This document shows, piece after piece, positions 45,170 through 57,302 of a DNA stretch of 64,000 bases. The position numbers and the translations under genes were made by a program. Source of the stretch: Liolophura sinensis (lineage: Eukaryota > Mollusca > Polyplacophora > Chitonida > Chitonidae). Each line of letters begins with the position of its first letter. Within the stretch, counting starts at the first letter, position 1. The notes under the pieces were generated by a model. It ran no database searches. It was not told the DNA's origin and was given only the letters and a program-made list of their open reading frames with translations. The stretch covers positions 20,029,606 to 20,093,605 of the forward strand of contig NC_088305.1 in NCBI RefSeq assembly GCF_032854445.1. Direction: 5' to 3'.

Positions 45170-45275
45170 GTACTTACGGAAATCTTAGTTTTGGGGCAGT
45201 TTATGTTAAATGTCGTTTTAGGAATTGGCCTTGAGATTATTTCCTGGGACGTCCTTTTGGCTGACGGCTAGTGTC
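45170..45275 (-). repeat. Dispersed repeat, inverted partner of 26830-26985
   Basis: GTCGTTTTAGGAATTGGCCT, GACGTCCTTTTGGCTGAC, GTGTCTGTTTTG are the reverse complement of the 26.9-kb copy. The ends of the shared block are roughly known only. Confidence 0.65.
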
Positions 45276-45397
45276 TGTTTTGACGCGTTGATTCTAAAGC
45301 TTGACTGGATTGCGGTACTCGATGTTTTTGCCGAAAAATCTCCTATACATGCCCGCACCTTCCGCTATACCCCAATATATACCTAGCGCTAAGTTTT

Positions 45398-46650
45398 GAC
45401 CAGACCAACCACCTGCCAAATGGGATATACCTGAACACCTCAATCCCTGCACTCAGGATGGTGTGAAACAGAACAACCACCTGCCAAATTGGGTATACCT
45501 GAATTCTCCAATCCCTGCACGCCGGGTGGTTTGAAACAGAACAACCACCTGCCAAATTGGGTATACCTGAATTCCCCAATCCCTGCACGCCGGATGGTTT
45601 GAAACAGAACAACCACCTGCCAAATGGGGGATACCTGAATACCCCAATCACTACACGCCGGATGGTTTAAAACAGAACAACCACCTGCCAAATTGGATAT
45701 ACCTGAATTCCCCAATCCCTGCACGCCGGATGGTTTGAAACAGAACAACCACCTGCCAAATGGGGTATACCTGAATACCCGAATCACTGCACGCCGGATG
45801 GTTTGAAACAGAACAACCACCTGCCAAATGGGGTATACCTGAATACCCGAATCACTGCACGCCGGATGGTTTGAAACAGATCAACCACCTGCCAAGTGGG
45901 GTATACCTGAATTCCCCAATCCCTGCACGCCGGGCGGTTTAAAACAGAACAACCACCTGCTAAATGGGGTATACCTGAATGCCCCAGTCCCTGAACGCAG
46001 GATGGTGTGAAAGAGAACAACCACCTACAAAAGGGGTATACCTGAATACCCCAATCCCTGCACGCCGGATGGTTTGAAAAAGAACAACCACCTGCCAAAT
46101 TGGGTATACCTGAATACCCGAATCACTGAACACAGGATGGTGTGGAACAGAACAACCACCTGCTAAATGGGGTATACCTGAATACCCTAATCCCTGCACG
46201 CCGGATGGTTTGAAAAAGAACAACCACCTGCCAAATGGGGTACACCTGAATTCCCCAATCCCTGCACGCGAGATGGTTTAAAACAGAACAACCACCTGCC
46301 AAATGGGGTATACCTGAATTCCTCAATCCCTGCACACAGGTTGGTGTGAAACAGAACAACCACCTGCCAAATTGGGTATACCTGAATTCTCCAATCCCTG
46401 CACGCCGGGTGGTTTGAAACAGAACAACCACCTGCCAAATGGGGTATACCTGAATTCCTCAATCCCTGCACACAGGTTGGTGTGAAACAGAACAACCACC
46501 TGCCAAATTGGGTATACCTGAATTCCCCAATCCCTGCACCCAGGATGGTTTGAAACAGAACAACCACCTGCCAAATGGGGTATACCTGAATACCTGAATC
46601 AGTACACGCCGGATGGTTTAAAACAGAACTACCGGCCAAATGGGGTTCCG
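45398..46650. repeat. Minisatellite, unit 68 bp, about 18 copies
   Basis: The unit reads AATCCCTGCACGCCGGATGG, TTTGAAACAGAACAACCACC, TGCCAAATGGGGTATACCTG, AATTCCCC. Variant words (GCACACAGGTTGGTGTG, GAATACCCG) alternate in blocks, so some multi-unit segments are duplicated. Several overlapping minus-strand frames of 60-150 codons arise from the repeat and are not genes. The unit is unrelated in sequence to the 68-bp array in SRD5A3. Confidence 0.95.
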
Positions 46651-46799
46651 GAATATCCTTATATCCTACGCGTCCACGAGCCTGGATCAGATCAATTTTA
46701 TGCCCAAAAGAGGTTCCAGGACACCTAACTGTCGCGTCTCAATTCACATGTCGTGTCTCAATTCCGTTGGTCACAAATCCAAAAAGCCTGTGTCCAAAA

Positions 46800-46915
46800 C
46801 GCCAGGGAGGGCAGTTATTGCATGTACGGGTAAACACTCGCACACTTGCATATCAGTTATTGCATATCAGTTATTGCATGTACGGGTAAACACACGCACA
46901 CTTGCATATGCACAC
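46800..46915. repeat. Short local repeat
   Basis: GTTATTGCATGTACGGGTAAACAC and CACACTTGCATAT occur twice or three times between 46813 and 46912. It is a small tandem amplification. Confidence 0.75.
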
Positions 46916-47599
46916 ATATAAATTAAGGATGAAGGAAACCGAAACGACTGAAATAAACCACTGACCTTCGCTAATTTATATATACTGGTGAATGTTTCCA
47001 CATTTGACATGTGCATATTATATTAGTAGACGGTACTTCATGGGAGTCTACACGTGAGACCATGCTTATTGTCATGCGCCAAGGCCCTGAGGGTAACGGA
47101 GAGAGGGGTATCGACCTCACTGGGTGGATAGCATGAGGACATTGTATGTCTCTGTATATATTCAAATATTCTCTTGGTATAGGTAACTATATAATTATAA
47201 CAAAGTGAATCCATAATTTAGTATAGTAAAACATATTTCAAAATTTATCAACTAATTAATATTTATTCAGTATACACGTACAAATCTATACGCACCCAAA
47301 GTGGTTAGTTTCTACATGTTTACCTTTGCTTATCCACTTTTTGTTTTCTCTGTTGAGCGAGACAACCTTGTTTACTGCTGACAAGTGGGCCTGTGCATGT
47401 AAAAATGTCCTTGAAGAAACTCTATTAGTGACGTTAATATGCCGTAAGCGTAATATCCCGGTGTTGCGCAGGGATCGGTGTGCACGGAACATGGCCTCTA
47501 TCAGTCACATAGTATGAATCTTTAACCAGTCAGTCAGACGATTACATACATATAAATGGTCTTTGGTGCATTTAAATTCACGAAAATGCACCGAGAAAT

Positions 47600-47785
47600 A
47601 TGTTGTGCATTCACCAGGCGCAGTGACGCAAGGTTCGGGTTCAATCCCGGCGTTGGACAGGGAATTTGTAGATGCCCCCTCTCTCACTGTTTGTGGGGCC
47701 TTGGTGACAATGGGTGGTCGACGACGCTTATGTGTCCTTGTGGTTGTGCGTTCATGCAGTCGCACGTTCGGTAGAGGGCACTTCA
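47600..47785 (+). mobile_element. Possible tRNA-derived SINE copy
   Basis: CCAGGCGCAGTGACGCAAGG then GTTCGGGTTCAATCCCGGCG gives a B-box-like GGTTCAATCCC. CTCACTGTTTGTGGGGCCTT follows, and TCAGTGTTTGTGGGGCCTT occurs again at 56960-56978. A clear tail is lacking. Confidence 0.45.
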
Positions 47786-48125
47786 TACCTGTACGTTACA
47801 CGTAAGAATGTTCGTCAACGTGTTGCTTAAAGTCAGAGAAGTACTTCCACTAATAAAACTGACCAACTTCGTTTTACGGAATATTATTGAGCGTATATCC
47901 TGCTGATTCTTGATGGTCTTGATCGGTCTGATTCTTGATGGTCAGAGATGCATTCTAAGCGATTTCCGGAGAGGAAAATGAAAAACTTTATCATATATTT
48001 TATGCATATAACAAGCCTGCAAGTTGCAATATATATGTTCGCCTGTTTATCTATATTTGAGACATCCACAAAATATACCAAGCTATTAACTCCTTTCTGT
48101 TCATTTGCGACTTTGAAAATACACT

Positions 48126-48372
48126 GAAAAAATTAATCTCTTAATTTTAACAGAAAACCTGTTGTCTGAGTGATGCTAGAATGTATTTCTTTTTGCAGCA
48201 ATTGTTCTGTTAAATATAACATACACATTCTAATACTTCAAAGTAAAGATTCTGTTAGACTAACAGGATATCATTTTGAATATGACAGAAATATAATATA
48301 ATAACAGAAAGTACATTCTAGCATCACTCAGGCAATAGACTTTCCGTTAAAATTAAGAGATTTATCTTTTGA
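48126..48372. mobile_element. MITE-like element with about 60-bp terminal inverted repeats
   Basis: The left end (AAAAAATTAATCTCTTAATT, TTAACAG, TCTGAGTGATGCTAGAATGT) and the reverse complement of the right end (AATCTCTTAATTTTAACGGA, CCTGAGTGATGCTAGAATGT) agree over about 60 bp. The 125-bp middle is AT-rich and non-coding. It is the cleanest of the three copies in the window. Confidence 0.88.
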
Positions 48373-48399
48373 GTTTACACACATTCTATACAGAAATAC

Positions 48400-49280
48400 A
48401 GCCGGTAGGCCTTTGTGAACAAAAAGACTAACGTAAGCTGAATTGAGATAAACAATAACGGGTATTCGTGAAAACCTCGCGTGAGCCAGGGACTTTTGCG
48501 AGAAAGGATAACAAGTTGCGTGGAGGTCTATATTCATACATGGGATTCACATGGAGGTTTTGATTATTGTCTTTAATGCCCATCTAAATGCGACTGAATG
48601 CGTGTGCTTAAATATTCATTGGATTTTTCGTTAGGTGCATATATACAGAAGACGGATGATTTGTATTCCAATATCAGGTACACTCGTGCCAGAACCAACA
48701 AATAATCTTACATCACTGCCACCATTAGACAGACTTGGCCTTTGGAGCCTGTGTCATGTACGTAGGTTTAGGCTTAGCCCTGTCACTGCATGGTGTCCTC
48801 GCGCAGACCTATTTAATCAGGATTTATCAATAAAATAGTTTCAGTGATGGTAAGGATCATCTTGTGCATACTTAAGGTTAAGAGAATGTATGCGTATAAA
48901 GTATTAACAGAACCAAAGCTTGACACAGAGCCTTTGTGTTTTCTGACATTACTTCCGGCCTCATCACCGTGACTCCAATGACCTCGGCGTTGTTCAAGAT
49001 TGCTGTACAAAATTTGCCAGCGGTGGCAGTGGTGTAAAGCGACACATGCTCAGTAAGGAGTATGGTTGCAGCTTCTTGCAAAATCCCGTCGCCGTTGCGA
49101 GATTTGCGAGAAATACGCATAGTGCTTTAGTATTACAGGCCTACTCACCCATGAATAGGAAGACCAAAGTGCAAAAAATGACCTCCCATTCCTGTATGAT
49201 ATGACGATTCCTTGTCTCCATGCATTCATACATGTAAACAATCAAGAATAATCAATAACCAAAAGAAAGGTAAGATGGCT
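48400..49280. other. Intergenic, nothing recognised
   Basis: Several short frames occur on both strands, but none has a recognisable domain or splice context. Confidence 0.4.
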
Positions 49281-49298
49281 CTCATACCGCGTCATAGG

Positions 49299-49531
49299 GG
49301 CTTCCGTGGCCGAGTGGTTAGAGTGTCAGCTCGGCGCAATGAATCAGGAGCCTTTCACCATTGCGGTCACCAATGCGGTCACCAGTGTGGAGTTCAAGTC
49401 CACCTCCTCTCCGGTCGCACGTGGGAAGGCCTGACAGCAACTTGAGCATGGGTTTCCCCCGGGTACCGCCGTCGTGTAGGTGAAATATTCTAGAGTACGG
49501 CGTAATACACCAATTTAAGAAATAAATAAAT
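49299..49531 (+). mobile_element. SINE family A, full-length with probable target-site duplication
   Basis: The head GGCTTCCGTGGCCGAGTGGT has a perfect A-box match, TGGCCGAGTGG. GGAGTTCAAGTCC is the B box. A short GCGGTCACCA duplication sits in the head. The core GTGAAATATTCTAGAGTACG and AAATAAATAAAT tail follow. CATACCGCGTCA (49283-49294) and CATATCGCGTGA (49532-49543) flank it with two differences. Confidence 0.88.
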
Positions 49532-49644
49532 CATATCGCGTGACGTATATTGTATAAAACACTCATACACTCTTACACAACTTGCTTGTGTACTTATAGT
49601 CACAATAACCGCTACGAATGAAATGAAATGGAATACAATCGCCA

Positions 49645-50135
49645 ACAGTGACCATCAGAAAAATCATGTATAGTCACAGGGGTGATCCCTCAACTGATGT
49701 ATATTGTACCAATGGTGATTCACTGGGGCATAGTGATAATTGTCGTCCAATCACTGAGGCATAGTGCCAATTGTGGTTCAGTAACTGAGGTAGAGTGCCA
49801 ATAGTGGTTCATTCACTGACGTATAGTCTCAATCGTGATCCAAAACAGAGTTATATATCGTGTCAATGGTGTTCCGTCATTTGAGGTATTGTCCTTAACC
49901 GTCACCCACTATAACTGAGGTACTGACACAAGAGTCTATCCATCAACTACGGCACAGGGCCATTCGTAATCCATTAACTGGGGGTATAGTGCCAATCGTT
50001 ATTGGTTAGCTGAGGAATAGTGCCAAATCGTGATCCATTATATGAGATGTATAGTACCGATCGTGTTCCACGAACTTACAGGTATAGTGCCAGCTGTCGT
50101 CCCTAAACTTAAGTATCATGCTAATTGTCATTCAT
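49645..50135. repeat. Degenerate minisatellite, unit about 31-35 bp
   Basis: Phrases such as GAGGTATAGTGCCAAT, CGTGATCCATTAACTG and GTTCATTCACTGA recur about 14 times with many changes. It is an old array with no coding sense. Confidence 0.75.
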
Positions 50136-50279
50136 TCGAACTCATAACAGGAATCTTACATTGTATCCAATTTTATGCTCAAATAATAACCTTTCACAAA
50201 ATGTCTACTTCGTTTTACCATTCAAAATCGGCAATTAAGTTACTAAAATTTATAAAGTAGGTCGCATTATAACTTTTTC

Positions 50280-51800
50280 AAACTTTAGAATCATTTTAAC
50301 ATTTAATAGTAAGATAATTTCAGTTATTATTGGTAGGCCTAAATACAGAAAATTTTATTTGATTAGTGAATATGGATTTTTGGCAAAATCACCGGTATAG
50401 CCCCTAACTGAATTATTTGGCCAACTGTGATTACCGTGTATCCAGATAAATGATGTCAAGTACAATTAGGCGTGTCCAACTAAATGACGCATAGATAAGA
50501 AAACGTCACCTGTTAAGCGATATAGCATTTTCCATGTTTACGATAGCGCAATTAGTTGTATAGGTGTAAGAAACCTTTGGCAAGTAACTGACGAACTTTT
50601 TTTCGCACGCTTGCAAAGTGTTTATTCAAGCATATTCTGAGAACATTATTTTGCGTAGACTGATGAAATTATAACTTTTGTGAACTCCTGAAATTGGTCA
50701 ACCCAACCAATGTGATTTTGTCTCTGGAAGCAAATTCAAAATATGCACCAATCTGTTCTTGCTCTTTCGTTTGCGAAAAGGTGTGCGAATTAGGGTAGAC
50801 GTACTGATATCCGGTCACTGTGATGTAAAGGAGTGAAACACGGCTGTGTTTTTAGTCCAAATTCTGTTCTGGACATATGTACGTATATAAGAGATGGAAA
50901 TATTTATATGATTGCTATTACACTGACATATTAACAAATTTCAAAATCGGTGAAAAATCGATTTTGCTTTGAGATAAATCAGAAATTGTTGTTTTTCAAA
51001 TTGGACCACACCAGAAACACTTGTATTGTGTTGTATGAACACAAACTTGTGTTCTTTCCTGCAAAAGGCTTGTGTCATTCTTTAACAGCTCTATCATGTG
51101 TTGAATTGTAACATAATGTCTTGCGTTGAAGAATTGTGTTAAGTGTTATACACAATACTTTTGTTGCAAAATACCCAAGATTTTGTTGTACCAACACGAC
51201 TGCACATTATATGCATGTACTAACTCATTTCGACCAGTCCCCTGGTTCACATTTATTTAAAATGTTTGTACTGCCCGCAGAATCGCGTAGCTACAATCAG
51301 TTATCCTGATTGGTCAATATTTACAGGGTCGCACGTGCACATCATGCCACTCTTCGATTGATCTGTGTTTGTTCGTTTACGTGAATTTTAAATTAACACC
51401 TTGTTCATGGTTTAAAAAAAAATCAGTAAAACCGATTTAAATTTAGAGAATCAATGTAGCTATATATAACTGTAAGGAGATTTTAGATTATACGATTTTA
51501 GAATTGTATCCAAATCTAATTCTGAAAATCAGATAGGTAAAAATATTTAGGCGTTATATAAATTGCAAACGAATATAGGCCTAGATCACCTGTCAATGGA
51601 TGATATACCTATAGATGTAGTATCCATATATGCATTGGATATTGAGCGGTTAGTATCCATAATTAATGTTTTTATTTGTGTATAACTAACTAACCAACTA
51701 AATAAATAAATAAATAAATAAATAAATTCTTTTGACCTGCGTTAATCTGTCTTTCTAGATCTCATGATAATCATTTTGTCTTATTTAATATTCATGGTAT
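50280..51800. other. Intergenic, nothing firm
   Basis: AT-rich DNA. At 51000-51190 TTGTGTTGTATGAACACAAAC and TTGTGTTAAGTGTTATACACAA form short palindromic words. An (AAAT)n run lies at 51699-51726. Confidence 0.45.
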
Positions 51801-51875
51801 GTATACAGGTGTTTATATATTCCTAGACATATATATGTTTATATGGTATATGTACGCATTATCGCAGCATGTTAC

Positions 51876-52026
<151 letters not shown>

Positions 52027-52699
52027 GCATTGCGTAAAATGCTGCTAATTAAATAAAATAAACTATTCTTCGTAGACATGTATATATCTACAAAAGCATA
52101 TATCTTACAAATTTAGCTTCGTCTATTGATCTATTGATTGATTAGTGTCCTAAGATTGGGTGATGGTAGGGGGAACCTGTCTCAAAGGAAGTAGCTTCCT
52201 TTGGCGTGTAGTGATGAAATGCTTCAGTGGAAATGGAAATGTCACTGGATGTCATATTGTTATACTTAAGTGTAACTTGAGTCTAAATTTATGTATATAA
52301 AGCAAATTATATCGATCCCTTCCTTTATTTTAGTACATGGCAGGCCTGCTTTAATTCTGTCATTGATCAGTGGTGGTATAGCACGCATGAGGCAGACGAC
52401 AAATCCTGACGAAAATATATAACTTGAGCAAGAAACTCGACGATGGTGTATACTTATTAGATGATGGAAATTGTGAATCTCGCGCAAACATTGTCATTTG
52501 CATATTGTGATTTTATGAATGGCGGGTTTGTTGTATGACGTCAAGGTAATGCAGAGCAATTGATCTATCTCATCGATCACTTGATTTATAGCCATTCCCA
52601 TGTTCCAAGCGTATATAGTATACTATATATAGAGCCTATATGCACATGTGCGTACAGCTAGGCTATATGTAGATCACTAGAGAAACGGTGTCAGTATAG

Positions 52700-53010
52700 A
52701 AGCTTTGGATAGCAGATGTGCTTCAGCGGGACAGTGCTATGTGTGTGTTTGTCGCGATTTATCAGGCCGCGCTTTTTCTTCATTGTTAACTTTTCCGCCT
52801 CTATCGAGTGACCGGCGTCCACTAGTGTGCTGAGAGTTTTTGGCGGATTCGCTGTTGAAACACGTGGGGGGCTACAACTCGTGAATGGAAGAGTCCATTT
52901 AGGACGAGTGGGCCGTAGGTTAACGGACTGACCACTGAACGAAAGTACTATACTGTCACTGCGTCACGAATACTCTTCAAAAATTTAAATTACTTCATGA
53001 CAAATGCAGT
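52700..53010 (+). other. Probable 5' UTR exon of the Imp/IGF2BP gene
   Basis: The stretch is less AT-rich than its flanks and ends ATGCAGT followed by GTAAGT at 53011, a near-perfect donor. The next acceptor, TTACTTAG at 53278, starts the first coding exon, giving an intron of 268 nt. The exon's own start is not determined. No in-frame ATG joins it to the coding frame, so it would be untranslated leader. Confidence 0.45.
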
Positions 53011-53278
53011 GTAAGTATTTTCATTGCATACTGTCATGTTATCCCTCTATTTTATAATGAATTTAAATTTCTTAAAACATTATTATTTTATAATTGCTAG
53101 CCTGTCCTCCCCCCCAAAACAAACACCGCTCGTGACCTCTATTGGTATCACTGCGCGACTAAGTCCCCGAAACACACCCCGTTCTCCTTCATCTGTCTTA
53201 TTGAGTACCATACTGACCACGGCACTTGGGCCCTATCACGGCCTAAGATCTACAAAGTGCAATCTTTCTTTTACTTAG

Positions 53279-53477
53279 ATTCCCGTGGCGGAGCAGCCCC
53301 CCGACATGTTTAAATTATATGTTGGAAACTTGAGTCCAGGCGTGACTGAAGGAACGCTGCGTGGTCTGTTCGAAGAGGAAGGGGTCATAGTCAGCAACGT
53401 GGTGCACAAGAAAAACTACGCTTTTGTCGAGTGTCCGGACCAAGCCAACGTGGACAGAGCAATAGATAGATTGAATG
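53279..53477 (+). CDS. IGF2BP: IGF2BP/Imp-type RNA-binding protein, first coding exon (partial gene)
   Basis: IGF2BP/Imp proteins bind mRNA through two RRM and four KH domains and control localisation, stability and translation in the cytoplasm (family knowledge). The likely start is the ATG at 53306; an in-frame stop lies in the intron immediately before 53279. The exon encodes the first half of RRM1: RNP2 LYVGNL at residues 4-9, RNP1-like KNYAFVEC at 36-43, then CPDQ and AIDRLNG. PDQ, the SP-VT spacing and the exon break after LNG match IGF2BP2 rather than Lark/RBM4, which has a KNYGFVH-type RNP1. It ends AATG before GTAGGT in phase 1. RRM2 and the KH domains are beyond the window. Confidence 0.82.
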
Positions 53478-55900
53478 GTAGGTATAGAACTTCAGACTTC
53501 TCCTTCGTTTCAGGCTAGATTGTAAGTAGATTGCAAGAGCTGGAGTCCCGTTACCAGATGGCCGGCATCTGTGCTGTGGTCGCCAAAATCATTCAAAATG
53601 GCCGGCTCACTCGTGTGTGTCCCAGGTTGATCTGGGCTCGGTTCACTCGGACCTAATAACTTCACTCGCCCATACGGCCTACTAATATTGCTCTGATATG
53701 GTCCCTGATGTGTGGGAGTGAACGGATATACTCCATGCAAAGCGTTCACGGTGTTGTTTGGCCTGGACGAAGTGTAAAGAAACTGATTTCACTGTAAATA
53801 CAAGTGCATGGATGAGTGTTTATTATTGGGAAGACGGTGTATGCAGCTCTTGATCAACCCCTATGTAGAATCGAGACGCTGATTTCCCATGCACGCCCAC
53901 TCAAGATTTTCCTCTGTCCGGATATAAGACCGGGGGATCTGAAAGTGTACAGTTTGTATGTATTTTTGACAACGTCGTAGTCTTTTATTTGGTAATAAAC
54001 ATTAAACAGTCTCCTACATGTAGCTGACAATGTAATGCCTCCATTTCGGTCTTTGTTTACATGCACATAAAATTTACTAGATACCAGGATACTTCGACGT
54101 TTCTCTTTCACATGATCAGTGAATTTCTAGCCAATAAAATGACATAGATTATGTACAAAAAATAACACAAGGCTATAATAATATTTCCACTAAGTTGCAT
54201 GCATCAGATCTGATCTTATGACAAACTTGCTGATCAAATTGATCTGTGATGTAAGTCTATTGTTACTGCAAGTCAGAGCAAATGCGTTTGTTTTTTTTTG
54301 TCGCATGGGGCCAATTGTTATTACAAATTGCACTGTGTGACGCTCACATTATTACATAAAATCATACAATGTGCTGGTATTTTGTTATAGATTTTTATAG
54401 TAAGAACAGCGAAATGTCTTTTTCACCAATGGCTTACAGTATGAACACTCACTAGCTGAATGGGTAGAGTTTTATACCCACATTTTCTATGTAGTTTTGT
54501 GAAAAATTTAAATTGAATTCACAAGGATTTACACCGCAAGAAATTTTTTCTGATAAATCCTAGACCCTTTGTTAGTGTATTTGTGGTTGTGAAGTCTCCC
54601 ACAAATTATGATAATTTTTGGTATGATGCGTTTATAGTTAGCTAATCTTTGGCCATTCTTGGGAGTTGTAAACATTAAGTTGCCGTTTTGGTCATCTGGT
54701 AGAGGATACGTCAGTTCATTGAAAAGCCTGTTTTGCATAATTAACTTTATTTGAGTTCCATGGGGTTCAAATCCAGCTCTCGTTTCTGCATCTGCTTGAA
54801 GTGAGAAGATTTGTCAGAAAGGTGGAGAAGGTTGCACTCTAGTTTCCTCCACCTGTAAACTGGATTCCTGTTTTCACAGTGAAAAATGAGTACATCACTG
54901 AACACCACTCAGTCAATTATGTTCAGTAAATGACATCGAGAGCCCGGTGGTTTTGAGATTGAAGCAAACAGATTTTGGAAAGGTCTGTCACATTACACTG
55001 CATTTGCATGAACATTTTGATTATTGTTTAATTTAACAATTGTCTACCAATGCATTCATACTTAAAAATTTATCAGGTAGATTGCTAGACACATGCTTAA
55101 CGAAGGAAAATGGAGGATTTATATCCAGATGTTGATTGATAACTGTTGAATGCACACGTGTCAAACCAGGAATCTAGCTGAAGAGACTGGCATTTTCATA
55201 ATGTTACATGTACTCTCATAATGTCACATCTCCCATAAGATTTCTGCAACACTCAAATATCACCTGTGAACAGAAGAGCGGTGTATCAACAACCCAGAAC
55301 AGCAGGAGTGTGAAATTTAGAACTCGGGGGGAATCTGTAGTCTTAAATGGCTTTAGAGCTTAGGGGATTCAGAAAGTGAAAGTTATGCCAACAAAAAAAA
55401 AAAAAAGAAAAAATCATTTTGAAGCATATTGTGTACTTAATAACCCATCTGTTAGGGATATTTTCCGTCAGTGGTTGAAAAATTTTGGAAATGACTTCAT
55501 TGGTGAACTTAATATATCCGGAGAATCTATCAGCTATCATCCTTGATGTCACCAGTGCAGGTCACTCGACTTAATTTTTGGACTGTCAGTAGTTTTAAAG
55601 CCATTTTTATGTCCCAAGAAAAAAGCAGAGAAGCTTTTTGTTCTTTTGTGTCATCCTAGGCTTTATATTCAGAAAAACAAAACCAATCATTTACATGTAT
55701 TTGGAATCTGTGGGTTATGTTCATATGTGGTGAAACTTGTGGGTTTATGAAGCTTACAAAGCCATCAATCACAATTCCCTGAGACATTGCATGTTATGAT
55801 GTACATGTAGGCCCAATATCCAAACAGAATGCCGCTGAACTGCTTGCTGTAGGTGGAACAGGTGTCTGGCTTAGTAAGCCATCACTGACACAAATCTGTA
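53478..55900. other. Imp intron, 5' part
   Basis: AT-rich intron sequence, with an A tract at 55391-55404. No exon or recognised element. Confidence 0.5.
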
Positions 55901-55929
55901 GCAGTGTAATGTGAGGTACATGTAAACAT

Positions 55930-56460
55930 CAAAAGGTATGGACTGAAATGGATGGAAGAATAGATAAGCAAGAAAAGGTATGGAATAAAGTGGATGCAAG
56001 AACAGGTAAGCAGCAAAGGATATGGACTGAAGTGGATGGAAGAATAGATAAGCAAGAAACGGTATGGAGTAAAATTGATGCAAGAATAGGTAAGCATCAA
56101 AAGGTATGGACGGAAATGGATGCAAGAATAGGTAAGCAACAAAAGGTATGTACTGAAAAAGGATGCAAGAATAGATAAGCAACAAAAGGTATGGAATAAA
56201 ATGGATGCTAAAGTAGGTAAGCAACAGAAGGTATGGGCTGAAATGGATGCAAGGATGGATCTCAAAGAGTAGTTAGGCAACTAAAGCTACAGTATGAACT
56301 GAAATGGATGCAAGGATGGATCGCAAGAGTAGGTAGGCAACTAAAGCTACGTTGTAAACTGGAATAGAATAGATGCAAGAATTGACAAGCAACAAAAGGT
56401 ATGGAGTGATTAAAAATCGATAACCAACTAAAGGTATGGAATAAAATAGATGCATAATAG
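55930..56460 (+). repeat. Minisatellite in the Imp intron, unit 42 bp
   Basis: About 11 imperfect copies of AAGCAACAAAAGGTATGG, ACTGAAATGGATGCAAGAAT, AGGT. Because 42 is divisible by three, the plus-strand frame remains open for 76 codons (DKQ-VW-EVDARIG repeat), and the minus strand is open too. Its place inside an intron argues against coding. Confidence 0.9.
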
Positions 56461-57150
56461 ATGAGATAAATAGATGAGCAACAAAGAAAAGGTGGATTTC
56501 AGTTTGTAAGTGGAGACAAATTTGTTATTTTGTGGAGCTTCTGAAATTTCATATTCAAATCTTTAACCTGGTGCCATACAACAAAATAATAAATACTTTA
56601 TTTTGTTTTACTTCCCCCCCACCCCATCCCCCTCCGAGGACAAATTCGCGTGTAGAGTTGGCCGTCCAGTCAATGATGAATCCAGTCAAAGCACTCGCGG
56701 CTTTCGCCGCCTTATTTACTCCACAAGGACTGAGGTGATGGCTGAAAGTTACGTCATAACCTGTAACTGTGCATTGGTACTAAAGACGCATTTTTTCTTT
56801 AATCATAGTATGGCGAGTTGGCTAATTTTTAGTTGGCGACCATATTTTTAGACCTGGATGTTGATCTTGAACACACAATATGTATTTTCAATCTTGGCCT
56901 TAGACCCGGGACGTTCCTCCATAGATTTCTCCATAGATTTTTTTTGTTGATTCCTCCACTCAGTGTTTGTGGGGCCTTCATGGCATGAGGCACTTCTCTT
57001 GCCACAGCCAAAGTACATCCGACCAATGAATAATTACAAAAATGGTCTTGATGGATTGAGTGGTTCATGATGAACAATGAATAACTGCTAATGCAGGCCT
57101 TTGCCTTTGCTTTTGATCAGCGGTGTGATTATCACACCCAATAACGAAAG
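56461..57150. other. Imp intron with a C-rich tract
   Basis: A C-rich tract lies at 56612-56635. CTCAGTGTTTGTGGGGCCTT at 56959-56978 is shared with 47683-47702. No exon. Confidence 0.45.
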
Positions 57151-57151
57151 A

Positions 57152-57302
57152 CCTGGGCCAGTTTTTCAAAAATGTATTAAAGTTAAGCCAGGCTTAAATC
57201 TTTACCAGTCTGATCCTAGTACATAGTAAATGGCACTTTAATCTGGACTAAGTTTAAAACTGGGCTTAAGCTTTAATACATATTTGAACAACAGGGTTCA
57301 AG
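57152..57302. mobile_element. MITE-like element in the Imp intron
   Basis: The left end GGGCCAGTTTTTCAAAAATG, TATTAAAGTTAAGCC and the reverse complement of the right end (CCCTGTTGTTCAAATATGTA, TTAAAGCTTAAGCC) match over about 45 bp. The middle carries AAGTTTAAAACTGGGC. A related left half is at 59518-59600. Confidence 0.75.

Noticed and set aside
45343-46639. Set of overlapping minus-strand frames up to 150 codons
   Set aside because: They are products of the 68-bp minisatellite; the period is not a multiple of three and the frames are translations of the same unit in different phases.
53306-53477. Lark/RBM4 as the identity of the RRM exon
   Set aside because: RBM4 has a KNYGFVH-type RNP1 and an HG-containing linker; the CPDQ, LNG exon break and EPPISKRK tail fit IGF2BP better.
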